Of a DNA stretch of 64,000 nucleotides, positions 63,584-64,000 are shown piece by piece (the first letter of the stretch is position 1; each line of letters begins with the position of its first letter). Location of the stretch: positions 1,888,001-1,952,000 of the forward strand of contig NZ_PKRT01000001.1 of NCBI RefSeq assembly GCF_002855555.1. The letters are read 5' to 3'. The notes below the pieces were generated by a model that saw nothing but the letters and a program-made list of their open reading frames with translations, ran no database searches and was not told where the DNA came from. The stretch comes from Novosphingobium sp. TH158 (GTDB lineage Bacteria > Pseudomonadota > Alphaproteobacteria > Sphingomonadales > Sphingomonadaceae). A program made the translations under genes and the position numbers.

Positions 63584-64000
63584 GCCCGCCAGGGCGCACG
63601 CGCCCAGCACTTCCGGCACGGAACGGCGCAGGCGGAACAGCAGCCAAGCGGCGAAGGCCGCCACCAGTCCGGCGCGCCAGTCGAACCGAAGCAGGTCCCC
63701 GTCCTGGAAGACGACATGCATCGCGAACCATGCGGCAAGGTTGGCGATCACCCCCACGACCGCAGCGGTAATCGCAGCCAGCGCAGCCTGCAGCGCGGCA
63801 ATGCGTTCCAGCGCTGCCATCCACGGGGCAAAAGCGAAGATCCACAGGAAACAGGGAGCGAAGGTGACCCAGGTTGTCACCAGCGCACCCAGCAGTCCGG
63901 CGATCAGCGGGTTCAGCACGCCGGGATCGCGCAAGGCCGCCAGGAAGCCGACATGCTGGGTAACCAGGATCAGCGGCCCGGGCGTCGTTTCGGCCAGGCC
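63563..64000 (-). CDS. Chromate transporter (ChrA family), C-terminal part
   Basis: The frame runs off the right end of the window; 146 codons are visible. GLAETTPGPLILVTQHVGF is the conserved second-half signature of CHR domains, followed by four or five hydrophobic helices. ChrA exports chromate. The N-terminal half lies beyond the window. Confidence 0.85.
   Translation of the reverse strand, partial: GLAETTPGPLILVTQHVGFLAALRDPGVLNPLIAGLLGALVTTWVTFAPCFLWIFAFAPWMAALERIAALQAALAAITAAVVGVIANLAAWFAMHVVFQDGDLLRFDWRAGLVAAFAAWLLFRLRRSVPEVLGACALAGLLLGQV

Overview
The window is GC-rich, densely coded chromosomal DNA. The gene set points to an alphaproteobacterium of the order Sphingomonadales, probably a Novosphingobium-like Sphingomonadaceae. 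It includes dxs, ihfB, zur, mmcB, lptE/holA/leuS, a DUF3576 lipoprotein, PHB-type acetoacetyl-CoA reductase, inositol-1-phosphate synthase with CDP-alcohol transferases, and a Wza/Wzc exopolysaccharide set. The genus is an inference from gene content; no rRNA is present.

Layout. 1-5.9 kb: an envelope MsrB, a tandem PilZ protein, a VOC protein, then a leftward SDR-MAPEG-dioxygenase-SDR cluster with a divergent TetR regulator. 6.0-9.0 kb: a RibB/degenerate-RibA protein with an added N-terminal HTH, then a gene graveyard (3' pieces of an NTF2-like gene, a LysR regulator and a large serine recombinase), and tRNA-Leu(UAA). 9.2-14.5 kb: ihfB, a short GntR regulator, a POT peptide transporter and two coupled exported amidohydrolase-type proteins. 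14.5-22.5 kb: dxs, zur-msrA with a tiny membrane ORF, purH-heparinase-like-rpe.

22.7-28.1 kb is the standout: a rightward, partly overlapping cluster of lasso-peptide type. It encodes an HPr-kinase-like protein, a PqqD-like RRE protein (B1), a transglutaminase-like leader peptidase (B2), a 51-residue precursor (A, 24328-24483), an asparagine-synthetase-like cyclase (C) and an ABC exporter (D). The precursor has a lasso-type leader motif and ends in Ser, as expected for a C-terminal-serine kinase substrate. Its core, however, has no Asp or Glu to form the usual macrolactam and carries two Cys, so the product may be non-canonical.

28.8-33.4 kb holds an inositol-lipid set: CTP:inositol-phosphate cytidylyltransferase-like protein, Ino1, and two divergent CDP-alcohol phosphotransferases. 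33.4-36.7 kb: M20 amidohydrolase, SnoaL-like protein, acyl-CoA synthetase. 36.7-42.4 kb: a leftward chaperone-usher-type fimbrial operon built on DUF4402 subunits.

42.7-48.1 kb is a roughly 5.3-kb integrative element in the 3' end of tRNA-Arg(CCG). It is bounded by 60-bp direct repeats (58/60 identical) and carries a tyrosine integrase, an AlpA-like regulator, a candidate HUH Rep protein and phage-like small genes. A decayed copy of its right-end gene lies just outside the left repeat, suggesting an earlier integration in tandem. 48.2-56.8 kb: mmcB and an exopolysaccharide assembly/export block (priming transferase, polymerase, Wza, Wzc-type kinase, TPR protein) with no glycosyltransferases. 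56.9-64.0 kb: holA-lptE-leuS-DUF3576, an outer-membrane-like protein, acetoacetyl-CoA reductase, a ribbon-helix-helix protein and the 3' part of a chromate transporter.

Most calls rest on recognisable motifs read by eye. Exact starts are uncertain where noted, and no database search was possible.
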